64,000 nucleotides of DNA from JAKAVN01 sp963796565 (GTDB lineage: Bacteria > Desulfobacterota > Binatia > Binatales > Binataceae): positions 62,001 to 126,000 of the forward strand of contig CAWCMA010000012.1 of NCBI GenBank assembly GCA_963796565.1. Direction: 5' to 3'. Positions 17,709 through 26,699 of this stretch are shown here, piece after piece. Position 1 is the stretch's first letter. Each line of letters opens with the position of its first letter. The notes under the pieces were generated by a model. That model worked only from the letters and a program-made list of their open reading frames with translations. It had not been told where the DNA came from and did not search any database. The translations under genes were made by a program, and so were the position numbers.

Positions 17709-18626
17709 TCAAAATCCTGAAGCGTCGCCTCGCGCCCGCTCCAGCGACGGCATCGGGATCGACTCGCCCAGCGCCAGCCGCCCGCGATCGTTGCGCACCT
17801 GCGCCGCCAGCACTCGATCGTCGTGCGCGAACGACACCCACCATCCGCCCGCGACCGCGCGTGCCAGGTAATCCGCCTTGACTTCCATCGTGCGCAGCGC
17901 GTCGAGATCGTAGGCCTGGTTCCACGGGCCTTTCATGTGCGAGCGGGTCGGCACGATGTCCGCCAGATGCGCGAAACATCCGCCGACCTCGTCGCTGCGC
18001 TCCGGGGCGCGCACTTGCACAATCTGATGGTCGACGGTGTGGCCGCCGGTCACGCGGATGTCCAGTCCCGGCATCAACTCGGTGTCGCCCTCCAGCGGCT
18101 CCAAAGAATTTTGCAGCGGTGCGAGGCACTCCTCGATATGACGATATGCGGCGCGCAATCGTTCATTGCGGGAGGTGCGCGCGATCTCCAACTCGCCCCG
18201 CTGCACCATCACCCTGGCTCGCGGAAAGGCCGCCTCCAGCACGCCCGAGGGCCGGCGCCGCACGATTCCCCCGCAGTGATCGAAGTGCAGATGCGAGAGC
18301 ACGACGTGCGTCACATCGCCCGGCTCCATCCCGAGCGCCTTGAGCCCGTCCTGCAGCCATCCCTCGCCATGATCGAAAATTTTGCGTTCGACCGAACTCA
18401 GGCGATTGCCGATTCCGGTGTCGACCAGCACCGCGGTGGCGCCGCTCATGATGAGCGGACAGGTGAGGTTGAGCCGGATGCGGTTGCGGTCGTCGCCCGG
18501 ATGGTCGCGCTGCCATAGCTCGCGCGGCACCACGCCGAACATGCATCCGCCGTCGTTGCGCCACAGCCCGTCGCTGAGCAGCGCGATCTCGAATTCACCA
18601 ATTTTTATTTTTGCCGGCCGGTTCAT
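17709..18626 (-). CDS. MBL-fold metallo-hydrolase
   Basis: A 305-residue metallo-beta-lactamase-fold hydrolase with SHLHFDH (His112, His114, Asp116, His117) that binds two metals, preceded by VLVDTGIGNRL and followed by GGHTVDHQIV near 211-220 and an ADIVPTRSHMKGPW segment. This pattern is that of AiiA/quorum-lactonase-like and general MBL-fold esterases; an N-acyl homoserine lactonase role is possible but not shown. Cytoplasmic, no signal peptide. Start ATG 18626. The next gene upstream (membrane protein, 18660) is 33 bases away on the same strand, so the pair may be an operon. Confidence 0.88.
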   Translation of the reverse strand: MNRPAKIKIGEFEIALLSDGLWRNDGGCMFGVVPRELWQRDHPGDDRNRIRLNLTCPLIMSGATAVLVDTGIGNRLSSVERKIFDHGEGWLQDGLKALGMEPGDVTHVVLSHLHFDHCGGIVRRRPSGVLEAAFPRARVMVQRGELEIARTSRNERLRAAYRHIEECLAPLQNSLEPLEGDTELMPGLDIRVTGGHTVDHQIVQVRAPERSDEVGGCFAHLADIVPTRSHMKGPWNQAYDLDALRTMEVKADYLARAVAGGWWVSFAHDDRVLAAQVRNDRGRLALGESIPMPSLERARGDASGF

Positions 18627-18659
18627 TTTTTCACCAACACTTACCGCGCGGCTTTCACT

Positions 18660-19112
18660 TTACGCGCTTCCCGCCAGCCACAGACCAAGCATCAGCGCGA
18701 CCGCGCCCATCGCCGTCATCGCGCTGTAAAGCCACAACAGCCGCCGTTCGCCGACGTTCGATGCGGCGGATGGCGCGCCGGAGCCGAGCCGCGCCGCCGC
18801 TCCCCATGCCAACCCCAACGCGACCGCCATCCCACAGAGCAGCACCAACTTCGCGCCGAGCACCTCCACGAAGGCCGCGGGAAGACTGAAATGACGCTCG
18901 CGCGCGACAAAGATGAGGTTGGCGATTCCGCTCAGCGGCAGGATCACGATAGCCGCCAGGTTGATTCTGTTGAGCACGGGCGCGACCCGCGAGGCGAACC
19001 CCGCGCGCTCGGTCTCGGTGGACGCGCCGGCGGCCAGCACGAAGCTCAGGCTGACCGCGACCCATATCGCGCCGCAGAGCACGTGAATCCATAGAAAGGT
19101 AGTCCTGAGCAT
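18660..19112 (-). CDS. Four-helix integral membrane protein (CopD/DUF2269-like)
   Basis: A 150-residue membrane protein with about four hydrophobic helices. It opens TTFLWIHVLCGAIWVAVSLS, where a His sits in the first helix with a following Gly-x-x-Trp, a pattern seen in CopD-like and DUF2269-like proteins that may carry haem or copper. A second segment is LPLSGIANLIFV. I cannot assign a function. It starts at ATG 19112, divergent from the amidase gene at 19264, and is followed by the MBL-fold gene after 33 bases. Confidence 0.65.
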   Translation of the reverse strand: MLRTTFLWIHVLCGAIWVAVSLSFVLAAGASTETERAGFASRVAPVLNRINLAAIVILPLSGIANLIFVARERHFSLPAAFVEVLGAKLVLLCGMAVALGLAWGAAARLGSGAPSAASNVGERRLLWLYSAMTAMGAVALMLGLWLAGSA

Positions 19113-19263
19113 CGTCGGCCGGCCCGCGCGCGCAACGCCGGCCCATCTCCGTAACTTCTCCGTTGCATCTCACACTAGCGAAGGCGCGAGTGTTGTTGAA
19201 ATCGGGATTTTGCACTAACAGAAGGAGAACAGCCGCGGGACGGCAAGGTTGGAGAAACGAAAG

Positions 19264-20649
19264 ATGTTCGATGCGTATATCGAAGCCTGCGAATTGCGCG
19301 AGTTGGTGGTCAACAAAGAGCTGCGGCCGCGCGAGGTCGCGGAATTCTTTCTGGCCCGAATCGAGCGGCTCAATCCCCGGCTCGGCGCCTTCATGACCGT
19401 CGCCGCCGAGCGCGCGCTCGCCGACGCGGCGCGCCTGGAGCAGGCGAGCGCCGCCGAAGCGGCAGCGATGCCGCTCTATGGCGTCGCCTATTCGCTCAAG
19501 GATTTGACTTGGACGCGTGACATCCGGACCACGCTGGGCTCGAAGAATTTCGAGAACTTCCGCCCGCGCGTCGACGCCGAACTGGCGGTGCGCTTGCGCA
19601 ATGCGGGCGGGATCCTGCTCGGCAAAACCACTACGCCCGAACTCGGCGGCCGTCCGACCACCGAGGGTGGGCTATGTCCGCCGGCGCACAATCCGTGGAA
19701 CCTCGAATACAGCGCCGGCGGCTCCAGCGGCGGCGCCGCGGCGCAGGTCGCGGCTGGCATGGGTCCACTGGCCGAGGGCACCGACGGCGGCGGTTCGATT
19801 CGTATACCCGCGGCCTGCTGCGGCGTGGTGGGTCTGAAGCCCTCGCGCGGGCGCATCAGCTTTGCTCCGGTGATGGGCGAGGGATGGGCCGGATTCGCGA
19901 CCGAGGGGCCCATCGCGCGCTCGGTGCGCGACGTTGCGCTGATGCTCGACGTGATGGCCGGCCCGGCGCTGGGCGATCCCTACTGGGCGCCGCCGCCGGC
20001 CAAGCCCTTCGCGAGCGCCGTCACGGATCGCCCCCAGCGGCTGCGGCTCGGACTGATCGCCGACAGCGCGCTCGGTCCAGTCGATCCCGAGGTCCGCGCC
20101 GCGCTGGAGCGCGCGTGCGAGGTCTTCCGCGCGATGGGCCACAGCGTCGAGCCGGTCGACGTCGACCCGGCCAAGCGTCTGGTCGACTACACGCGCATCG
20201 CGATCACCGCCGGCATCGCCTCGGTGCCGATCAAGGATCCCGACGCGATGGATCCGGTCGTGCGCCGGGCCTGGGAGGCCGGCAAGCGTCTCTCCGCCAC
20301 TGACTACCTGGGAGCGGTGGCGCGGATGCACAACACCTCGCGCGAGATCGTGCAGACGCTGGCGCCCTATGACGCGACGCTCGCGCCGACGCTGCCCAGT
20401 GCGGCGCTGCGGCTGGGCCTGCCGACCGAGAAGTTCGAGGAACAGCTCTATCCGTTTATCCAGTTCACGTTTCCGTTCAACGCCACCGGCCAGCCGGCCT
20501 TCTCGCTACCCAATGGATTCACCAAATCGGGGCTGCCGATCGGATTGCAGATAATCGGCCGGCCCGCCGGGGAACTCGGCATCATCGCGCTCGCCGCGGC
20601 CTTCGAGGAGGCGCGGCCATGGCGTGATCGACGCCCGCCGCTCGAGTAA
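19264..20649 (+). CDS. Amidase (amidase signature family)
   Basis: A 461-residue amidase with Lys79 in YSLKD, GGSSGG at 152-157 with the cis-Ser, and nucleophile Ser178 in GTDGGGSIRIPAACCG, so the triad is complete. The GTDGGGSIRIPAACCGVVGLKPS form is the classic one of aryl/acyl amidases and 6-aminohexanoate-cyclic-dimer-hydrolase-like enzymes. Start ATG 19264 is favoured over the TTG at 19249 because GGAG at 19251-19254 lies 9 bases before it. It stands alone, divergent from the membrane protein gene and convergent with the next gene. Substrate unknown. Confidence 0.9.
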   Translation: MFDAYIEACELRELVVNKELRPREVAEFFLARIERLNPRLGAFMTVAAERALADAARLEQASAAEAAAMPLYGVAYSLKDLTWTRDIRTTLGSKNFENFRPRVDAELAVRLRNAGGILLGKTTTPELGGRPTTEGGLCPPAHNPWNLEYSAGGSSGGAAAQVAAGMGPLAEGTDGGGSIRIPAACCGVVGLKPSRGRISFAPVMGEGWAGFATEGPIARSVRDVALMLDVMAGPALGDPYWAPPPAKPFASAVTDRPQRLRLGLIADSALGPVDPEVRAALERACEVFRAMGHSVEPVDVDPAKRLVDYTRIAITAGIASVPIKDPDAMDPVVRRAWEAGKRLSATDYLGAVARMHNTSREIVQTLAPYDATLAPTLPSAALRLGLPTEKFEEQLYPFIQFTFPFNATGQPAFSLPNGFTKSGLPIGLQIIGRPAGELGIIALAAAFEEARPWRDRRPPLE

Positions 20650-20662
20650 CGCGGGCGCGCCG

Positions 20663-21292
20663 TCAGCCGCGACCCAGTATTGATTTGATCTGCCGCACGT
20701 AACTGATATTCGGGTAGCCGCCGATCGCGAGTTCGCCTACGACATCGAGGACGGCGCGCGAACTGGTGGATTCGACGGCGACGCTGTGCAGCATCGAGCC
20801 GTCAATTTCGACTTCGACGAACTCCACCGCGCAGCCGCCGAGCACGCATCGGCGCCGGGCCTTCCCCAGTTCGACCGCGGCGAGACGGGGATGCGGTTTC
20901 ACCACGGTATCCACGAAGACCTCGGCGGTGAAAACCCGCTGGCGCAATGGCGGCGGGTCAACGTGCAGAGCGGGAAATATTTTCTCCGCGATTAGCGCCG
21001 TGTCGATCGGAAAGGCCGCCTTCAGGTACGGGTTCCACTGTTCCAGATTCAGATCGGTGCCCAGCAGGACCTTGATGTCGATCACGCCAGCTCTGATTTT
21101 GGTGTTCGTGTCGTCGGTCGCGTACGAGACGATATAGGTCTCGCGGCTTGGCTCCGCCGGTTGCGGCCCGGAGAGTTTTTCCAGCCGCCGTCTTACCTCG
21201 ACGAGCGACGCGGCCCAAACCCGGAATTCATAGCGGGGCCCGGCGGCTTCGCCCGCGGCTTTCGATCCGGAGTGCGATCCGGAAGATGGCAT
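20663..21292 (-). CDS. Hypothetical protein, possibly CYTH-like
   Basis: A 209-residue soluble protein without signal or membrane segment. Alternating charged strands (YEFRVWAASL, TKIRAGVIDIKVLL, CAVEFVEVEIDG) and the closing GYPNISYVRQIK resemble the beta-tunnel of CYTH-type (adenylate cyclase class IV/thiamine triphosphatase) proteins. The canonical N-terminal ExExK is not there; it reads YEFR. A polyphosphate-related role is therefore only suggested. The N-terminal 15 residues are Ser/Gly-rich and may be disordered. Convergent with the amidase gene, 13 bases apart. Confidence 0.5.
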   Translation of the reverse strand: MPSSGSHSGSKAAGEAAGPRYEFRVWAASLVEVRRRLEKLSGPQPAEPSRETYIVSYATDDTNTKIRAGVIDIKVLLGTDLNLEQWNPYLKAAFPIDTALIAEKIFPALHVDPPPLRQRVFTAEVFVDTVVKPHPRLAAVELGKARRRCVLGGCAVEFVEVEIDGSMLHSVAVESTSSRAVLDVVGELAIGGYPNISYVRQIKSILGRG

Positions 21293-21484
21293 CGTCAGGT
21301 GTCTCCGAAGTAATTGTTACCCACAGCTTTGGCGTTCGCCAGCGCGTTTTTAACGTGCCCGTAACCTGCCGTCTAAATTGAGGATTCATCTTCCATTCAT
21401 GGCGCTGAAATACTCCGATAGTCGTTCGATGTTTAGCTGAAAATCGACCGTAGCTCCGTAGCTTGCCGGATCGAGTTTGGACCA

Positions 21485-21949
21485 ATGAGTTACCGAAGAC
21501 ACTCCGACGATCCGGCTTTCTCAGGCGCATCGGAGGAGGTGGTGGTGGTGGTGGTGGAGAAGGCGGAAAGCGCGGCCCCACGAGCCAGGGTCCTGCTGGT
21601 CGAGGATGAGGCCGATATCCGGGAACTGATTCGCTACAGCCTCGAGCAGGGCGGGTTCGAGGTCGAAGAGGCGAGCGACGGCGCCGAAGCGCTCGAGAAA
21701 CTGTACGCGTTCGCACCCGACCTGATCGTGCTGGATCTGATGCTGCCGGGGATGCTGGGACTCGAGGTTTGCCAACGGCTGCGCGCGCACACGGACACCG
21801 CGCACCTGCCGATCCTGATCGTGAGCGCCAGGACGACCACGTCTGATATGGCGTTGGGTCTGGCGATGGGCGCGGACGATTACGTGACCAAGCCTTTCAG
21901 CCCGCGCGATTTGCTGATGCGGGCGATTGCGCTGCTGCCGCATCGATAG
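21485..21949 (+). CDS. Stand-alone receiver-domain response regulator
   Basis: A receiver domain and nothing more: acidic pair Glu40-Asp41, phospho-acceptor Asp84 in LIVLDLMLPG, Ser114 and Lys136 in TKPF. It resembles the N-terminal half of PhoB/OmpR-type regulators but stops right after helix 5 (LLMRAIALLPHR). No kinase or output gene is adjacent, so it is an orphan. The N-terminal 34 residues before the domain include six consecutive Val from a (GTG)6 run at 21539-21556. GGAGGAGG at 21532-21539 sits directly ahead of that run, while the ATG at 21485 has no site, so translation may really begin at one of the GTG codons. Confidence 0.85.
   Translation: MSYRRHSDDPAFSGASEEVVVVVVEKAESAAPRARVLLVEDEADIRELIRYSLEQGGFEVEEASDGAEALEKLYAFAPDLIVLDLMLPGMLGLEVCQRLRAHTDTAHLPILIVSARTTTSDMALGLAMGADDYVTKPFSPRDLLMRAIALLPHR
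21532..21556 (+). promoter_or_regulatory. Strong Shine-Dalgarno followed by six tandem GTG codons
   Basis: GGAGGAGG at 21532-21539 is followed without gap by six in-frame GTG codons. GTG codons at about 21545-21554 sit at normal distance from the SD, so several alternative initiation codons in the same frame are possible. A trinucleotide repeat in this place could change in copy number and shift the SD-start spacing without changing frame. Confidence 0.5.
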
Positions 21950-22078
21950 CGCGTTTGCCGCCGGACGATTGAACGACCGCCCGAGCCGTAAAGCCCGATC
22001 CATCAAAATGCATTAACCAGTCCTTCATTGCAGCGTAACGGCTGCGCGCTAAACCGTTCTGGGGACGGACTAGCGCGC

Positions 22079-23092
22079 ATGAGCGAGTCGGGGACGCTGA
22101 CCACGTTGGACACGCAATATCAAAATCGATGGGCAATCATTCTCGCGGGAGGCGAAGGAAAGCGCCTGCGCAGCTTGACCCGGCGGCTGGGCTACGATGT
22201 GCCCAAGCAGTTCTGCCCGCTGCTGGAGCAGGAAACCCTGCTGCAACTGACGCTCCGCCGGGTCGCGCTGGCGGTTGATCCGGCGCGGACCCTGACGGTG
22301 GTGACCCGCTCGCATGAGCGATTTTTCTCCCCGATGATGGCGGACCTTGCGCATCACGACCCGCATCACCATTTGCATGACAATCTGATCATCCAGCCCG
22401 ACAACCGCGGCACTGCCGCCGCGATCGCATACGGGGCGTTTCGCCTGGTCGAGATGGATCCCGCGGCCTCGGTCGCCTTGTTTCCCTCCGACCACTGGTT
22501 CAGCGACGACGCGGAGCTGATGCGTAACGTCGAGCGCGCTTTCGCGCTGGTCTCCGAGTTCCAGGAGTTGACGGTCGCGCTGGGCGTCGCGGCCGAGCGT
22601 CCGGAGGCCGGCTACGGCTGGTTCGAGCTTGGAGCGCCGATACTCGACCAGGCCGCGCGCCTGTTCGAAGTGCGCCGTTTCTGGGAGAAACCGCCCGCCG
22701 AAACCACGCGTGCGATCTGGAACGCCGGTGCGCATCGGAACAGTTTCATCCTGGTGGCCAAGGTCTCCGCGCTGCTGAGCCTGATTCAGAAAACGCTTCC
22801 TCGATTGCACAGCGCCTTTTATCGCGTACGGCCGGTGCTGGGAACGATGTTCGAGCGGCGCACGATCGAATCCCTGTATCAGGATCTTCCGCAACTCGAA
22901 TTTTCCCAACGGGTGATGGCCCGTTCGCCGCAGGCGTTGGCCGTGCTGACGGTGGGCAACCTCGAATGGAGCGATCTTGGCGAGCCGCGCCGGGTGCTCA
23001 GCCTGCTCAAGCGGATCGAGCGCACCGGGCAGCGCGAGCAACTCGTGAACGCCATCCGGGCTCTACACCGGCGAACGCGCGGCGCCGCTTGA
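22079..23092 (+). CDS. Mannose-1-phosphate guanylyltransferase
   Basis: A 337-residue nucleotidyltransferase that would make GDP-mannose from GTP and mannose-1-phosphate for surface polysaccharide. Marks: ILAGGEGKRL at 21-30, VPKQFCPLL at 41-49, QPDNRGTAAAIAY, the FPSDHWF motif and the closing VGNLEWSDLGEP. The C-terminal phosphomannose isomerase domain of ManC-type bifunctional enzymes is absent. Start ATG 22079 is preferred; the longer reading to 22028 begins with a TTG and poor sequence. Substrate could be another sugar phosphate. It follows the lone receiver by 129 bases; no polysaccharide cluster is nearby. Confidence 0.85.
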   Translation: MSESGTLTTLDTQYQNRWAIILAGGEGKRLRSLTRRLGYDVPKQFCPLLEQETLLQLTLRRVALAVDPARTLTVVTRSHERFFSPMMADLAHHDPHHHLHDNLIIQPDNRGTAAAIAYGAFRLVEMDPAASVALFPSDHWFSDDAELMRNVERAFALVSEFQELTVALGVAAERPEAGYGWFELGAPILDQAARLFEVRRFWEKPPAETTRAIWNAGAHRNSFILVAKVSALLSLIQKTLPRLHSAFYRVRPVLGTMFERRTIESLYQDLPQLEFSQRVMARSPQALAVLTVGNLEWSDLGEPRRVLSLLKRIERTGQREQLVNAIRALHRRTRGAA

Positions 23093-23134
23093 ATCAACCT
23101 GGCCGTCGTGCCGCTCGTCGCACGGCGCCGTTTA

Positions 23135-24169
23135 TCAGCGGCCGCGAAAATGCGGCATCACCTTGGTCGCGAACAACTCCAGGTGCTGGTACATCTTTTT
23201 CGGCGGATAACCCGGCGGGAGAGTCCAGGTATAGTAGCGCTCGATCGGGATGCGCGAGGCGTAGCCGCGAATCAGTTCGACCGCCTGCTCGGGGGTGGCC
23301 ACATTGAGCAGGCCGCTCTTGCGCAACTCTTCCACCGAATTCATGTGCGGAAAAAAATCCTGTCCCGAATCGCTCATCCATTTGGCGTAGAGGTTGATCT
23401 GGTAAAGCACGTGCGGCGCCAGCTCGTGCCAGGTCTGGTCGGGGTCGTTCGCAACCACCAGCCAGACGTGGCCGGCGATCACGTGGGTCTTGGCGGGATC
23501 TTTGCCCATCGCGCGCAGCTCGGCCACGTAGTTATCGTAGGCGGGCCGCACCTCGTTGATCGCGATATAGCCGTCGCCGTAGCGCGCCGCGCGCCGGGTC
23601 GCTCCCGCCGCAAAGCCGCCGACCCAGATCGGAGGCCGCGGCTTCTGCACCGGTTCGGGCGAAACCCGCGCGCCTTCGATATGGAAGTGCTTGCCGTGGA
23701 AAGTGAGCGTTTCGCCTTCCCATAGACGGCGAACAATCTCGAGCGCCTCGTTCATCCGTCCGGCGCGTTCCTTGTATTTCAGCCCCAGCCCCTCGAATTC
23801 GCCGGCCCGGTAACCCAGCCCCGCGCCCAGTTCGAAACGGCCGTCCGAAAGGATGTCCACGGTGGCGCCGTCTTCCGCCAGCCGCACCGGATCGTACATC
23901 GGCAGCAACACGACCGACGTGCCGATTCTGATTTTCTTCGTCTTCATCGCGACCGCCGCGGCGATTGGCATCATCGCCGGCGAGTAGCCGTCCTCGACGA
24001 AATGATGCTCGCTTAGCCAGACGTCGTCGTAGCCGATACTCTCTCCAAAGGAGATCATCTCCAGCGTTTCCGCGTAGAGGTCCTTGAAGGGACGGCGCCA
24101 CGGCGGCGGATTGCGGAAATCGACCCAGAGGCCAAAGCGCAGTCGCGGATTTTGCGTGTCAGTTGGCAT
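23135..24169 (-). CDS. LLM class flavin-dependent oxidoreductase (1 of 4)
   Basis: A 344-residue luciferase-like monooxygenase-fold protein that would use FMN or F420. Marks: YDDVWLSEHHF, KKIRIGTSVVLLPMYDPVRLAE, SDGRFELGAGLGY and RPPIWVGGFA, the family's flavin-binding and barrel strands. Substrate unknown; members oxidise sulfonates, alkanes, aldehydes or do F420-dependent reductions. Single gene between convergent guanylyltransferase and the DUF155 gene. Start ATG 24169 has GAGGTG upstream. It is not closely similar to the long 400-residue members at 37738 and 43946. Confidence 0.9.
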   Translation of the reverse strand: MPTDTQNPRLRFGLWVDFRNPPPWRRPFKDLYAETLEMISFGESIGYDDVWLSEHHFVEDGYSPAMMPIAAAVAMKTKKIRIGTSVVLLPMYDPVRLAEDGATVDILSDGRFELGAGLGYRAGEFEGLGLKYKERAGRMNEALEIVRRLWEGETLTFHGKHFHIEGARVSPEPVQKPRPPIWVGGFAAGATRRAARYGDGYIAINEVRPAYDNYVAELRAMGKDPAKTHVIAGHVWLVVANDPDQTWHELAPHVLYQINLYAKWMSDSGQDFFPHMNSVEELRKSGLLNVATPEQAVELIRGYASRIPIERYYTWTLPPGYPPKKMYQHLELFATKVMPHFRGR

Positions 24170-24257
24170 AAGAGCACCTCGATCGGGTGTGACGCCTTAC
24201 CAGCGCTTACCGGAGGAACGCATGTGCCACAAAAGCGAAAAAAATACCAGATGACGG

Positions 24258-25040
24258 TCATCTATACCCGAACCGGGGCATCACGACCTCCAGCAGGATC
24301 AGGATGACGACGATGATCTCCAGCAAAAGGACGCGCCGGTCGCGCGCGACTTCCGCCAGCAGTTCCAACGCCTCCTGGACACCGCGCAGCTTGACCTCGA
24401 GCGCCCGATAGCGGTCGACGAGATCGAACTCGGCCCTAAGGTCGCCGTAAATCCGATCCATCTCGGGGTCGTCCCACGCCGCGTCGGGCTTGTCCAGCAG
24501 ATGGAGTACGGAAAGCACTTCGCTGCGGGTCGAGATGGCCTCGCCGATGAAACGAAGCAGCGGGCGCGTGCGCATCGGCACCGTTCCGCGCCGTTCCAAA
24601 CGCTCGACGAAGGTCCCGGTGCGTGTTGAAAGCCGATCGACGATTCGCTCGTAATATTCCATCGCCCCGCTCTGAGCCACGATTAGTGAAACGATACCTG
24701 CGCGCGCGGGCGTAAGGCGGTCGACTCTGAGCGTGCCGTCGACGATACCCGTGGTGAAGCCGGGATCCTCGAGCACCGAGTAATCTTCGCGGATCACTTG
24801 CGCGGTAAGTTTAGGCCCCATTTGGAAAAGCCGCGCCAGCTCGGCTTCGCGGCGCTCGGGGGGCACGTCGTAGGCGACCACCGCGCCAAAGGGGAAGGCG
24901 AAAATGCCGCCCTCCGGCTCTAGCGGCGCGTATAGCTCGTGGGCGGAAATCTTCGCTAGCGGAAAAACCGGTGCGAGTTGCTTGAGCGCCAGGTTCTCTT
25001 CGAAAGCGATTGCGTAGAACTGGTGAAGCCGGGGCGCCAT
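24258..25040 (-). CDS. DUF155 (RMD1/YagE) family protein
   Basis: A 260-residue protein of the DUF155 family (yeast Rmd1, Sif2/3; bacterial YagE). The N-terminal half has the strand-rich FAFPFGAVVAYDV then helical SLIVAQSGAMEYYERIVDRL and the closing amphipathic/transmembrane helix VLLLEIIVVILILLEVVMP, typical of the family, so the C-terminus is membrane-anchored. Mitochondrial relatives affect translation and membrane organisation; the bacterial role is unknown. Starts at ATG 25040, divergent from the DUF983 gene by 59 bases. Confidence 0.88.
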   Translation of the reverse strand: MAPRLHQFYAIAFEENLALKQLAPVFPLAKISAHELYAPLEPEGGIFAFPFGAVVAYDVPPERREAELARLFQMGPKLTAQVIREDYSVLEDPGFTTGIVDGTLRVDRLTPARAGIVSLIVAQSGAMEYYERIVDRLSTRTGTFVERLERRGTVPMRTRPLLRFIGEAISTRSEVLSVLHLLDKPDAAWDDPEMDRIYGDLRAEFDLVDRYRALEVKLRGVQEALELLAEVARDRRVLLLEIIVVILILLEVVMPRFGYR

Positions 25041-25099
25041 CGCATCATGGATAGCATCAGCGGCGTCACGCGGTAAAATGTAGAGCGCTCGGGCAAATT

Positions 25100-25678
25100 A
25101 TGAGCAAATTCCAGATGATATTCGCCATGATGGCGGCGCTCGCGGTCATCGGGACGATGGCGGCTCTCGGCGTTATCCTGGCCCTCGCGATGGCGCGCGA
25201 GGACGGCGCCGAAGCCGGCGCGCAGCGCGCGGCGGCCGGGGAGGTCGAGCAGCGCGTGCCGGGGTGGACGCTGTTTGCGCGCGCGCTCGGCAAGCGATGC
25301 CCGCGATGCGGCCGCGGCGCCGTTTTTTCTTCCTACTTCAGAATGAATCCGCGATGCAGCGAATGCGGCGCGGTGTTCTGGGTCGACGAGGGCGAATGGC
25401 TCGGCGCGTTCGTCATCGATTGGGCCTTCGCTACCGGCACCGCAATCGTGGTGTGGGCGGCGCTGGAGGTGGCTTTCACAAGAATCCCGCAGATGGTGGA
25501 AATCGCTTTGATCTCGGTTTGCGTGATGGCCAGTCTGTTCATCACCTTTCCCTGGTCGCGCAGTTTCTGGACCGTGTTCCTGTATCTCGCTGGGGTGATG
25601 GGCGAGCGTCCGGCGCGTGCGCAAGACAATTCCGAAGCCGCACCGCCGCGCGCTTTGCCGCCTCATCCCCCGAACTGA
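25100..25678 (+). CDS. DUF983 family zinc-ribbon membrane protein
   Basis: A 192-residue protein with a CPRCG-x15-CSECG zinc-ribbon (Cys67, Cys70, Cys86, Cys89) and two C-terminal hydrophobic segments (FVIDWAFATGTAIVVWAALE and ALISVCVMASLFITF), the layout of DUF983 proteins, often linked to cytochrome oxidase assembly genes. Unusual is an extra N-terminal hydrophobic helix (about residues 6-31) and a 30-residue linker; family members normally begin near the zinc ribbon. No oxidase genes are near. Divergent from the DUF155 gene across 59 bases and convergent with the DUF3445 gene. Confidence 0.82.
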   Translation: MSKFQMIFAMMAALAVIGTMAALGVILALAMAREDGAEAGAQRAAAGEVEQRVPGWTLFARALGKRCPRCGRGAVFSSYFRMNPRCSECGAVFWVDEGEWLGAFVIDWAFATGTAIVVWAALEVAFTRIPQMVEIALISVCVMASLFITFPWSRSFWTVFLYLAGVMGERPARAQDNSEAAPPRALPPHPPN

Positions 25679-25700
25679 AAACCAGGCGAGCGGTCGCGGC

Positions 25701-26681
25701 TCAGCCGCTGATGCGTCCTAAGTAGGCGAGCAGGGCGTCGCGTATCGGAAACTGATTCTTGTAGCCGCGCATCTCGGGCGGCACTTTGTCGAGCGCCTGG
25801 GCCAGGCCGCGTGCCACCGACGGCAGGGCCTCCAGCACCGACAGCGGCCGGATGTAGGTCCGAATCGTGAAAAGAACATCGCCCGAGCGCGGCAGTCTTC
25901 GCAGGCTCTGCCGTTCCGATCTGATCCACAGCTTGCGGCCTGCGTTGTCGGCGGTGATGTCGCTGTTCTGGCCCTGCGCGAACCGGCGCTGTTTCAGATA
26001 GAGGTCCGGGGCGTCCACGATGCTCCAGTTGGATCGCCATGACGGCTTGTGCGCCTTGAGCCCCACCATATAGCGGTCTGACGGGCCCGCGAGCTTTTCA
26101 TCGTAGCCGGGAACCGCATGATGAATAGCGGCCATCGGCAGTCCGAATTTCTCCGTCAGCTCCCAGCGCAGCGGAAAGCAGACCGAGCCGGCGCTGAGCA
26201 GATAGGTGCCCTTGCCATCAGGGCTCATCAGGCAGAGGTCTTCCTGGATCAGCCGGCTGGCCAAATCGAGCGGTGCGGCGCTGAAATCGCCGACGCGCCA
26301 GGTTTCGCCATTGATGAGATTTTCGATACGAGCGTCGGCCTCGATGCCGTCGTCGGGGCCTCGCCGCGTCGCTGCGCGCGAGATGCGAAAAAAGTTCGGA
26401 TAGTAGATAGCCAGGTGCTCCAGCAGCATCTCCAGCACTTCGGCCTGGCCTCGTTCGCTGCCCGGCAAGGCGCAGAACACCGCCGGGTATTCCTCGCGCA
26501 GGCGGCGCGCCTTTTCACGCATCTCCGCCGTGTAGTGCTCGTCGATGTCGAGCCAGGTCTCCTCGGCCATCGGCACCAGGCCGAGCGCGAGACTGTAGTT
26601 GCCCTCGGCGAAGGGATAGCGCATGTACTTGCCCAACATCGCCGCGGGCTCCGCCGAGGTATCTTTGATCGTTTGATTCAT
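25701..26681 (-). CDS. DUF3445 haem-dependent oxidative N-demethylase-like protein
   Basis: A 326-residue DUF3445 protein, the family of the alpha subunit of haem-dependent oxidative N-demethylase and related dimethylamine monooxygenase components. Recognisable blocks: RYPFAEGNYSLALGLVPM, LCLMSPDGKGTYLLSAGSVCF, WELTEKFGLPMAAIH, LKQRRFAQG and LFTIRTYIRPLSVLE. Partner subunits for electron transfer and formaldehyde handling are not in the window. It lies 18 bases after the interrupted MocR gene on the same strand and beside the APC-permease/HyuAB operon, suggesting a joint role in N-methylated or cyclic organic nitrogen use. Function in this organism is inferred only. Confidence 0.85.
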   Translation of the reverse strand: MNQTIKDTSAEPAAMLGKYMRYPFAEGNYSLALGLVPMAEETWLDIDEHYTAEMREKARRLREEYPAVFCALPGSERGQAEVLEMLLEHLAIYYPNFFRISRAATRRGPDDGIEADARIENLINGETWRVGDFSAAPLDLASRLIQEDLCLMSPDGKGTYLLSAGSVCFPLRWELTEKFGLPMAAIHHAVPGYDEKLAGPSDRYMVGLKAHKPSWRSNWSIVDAPDLYLKQRRFAQGQNSDITADNAGRKLWIRSERQSLRRLPRSGDVLFTIRTYIRPLSVLEALPSVARGLAQALDKVPPEMRGYKNQFPIRDALLAYLGRISG

Positions 26682-26699
26682 CGTTGAAGCGACACAACT

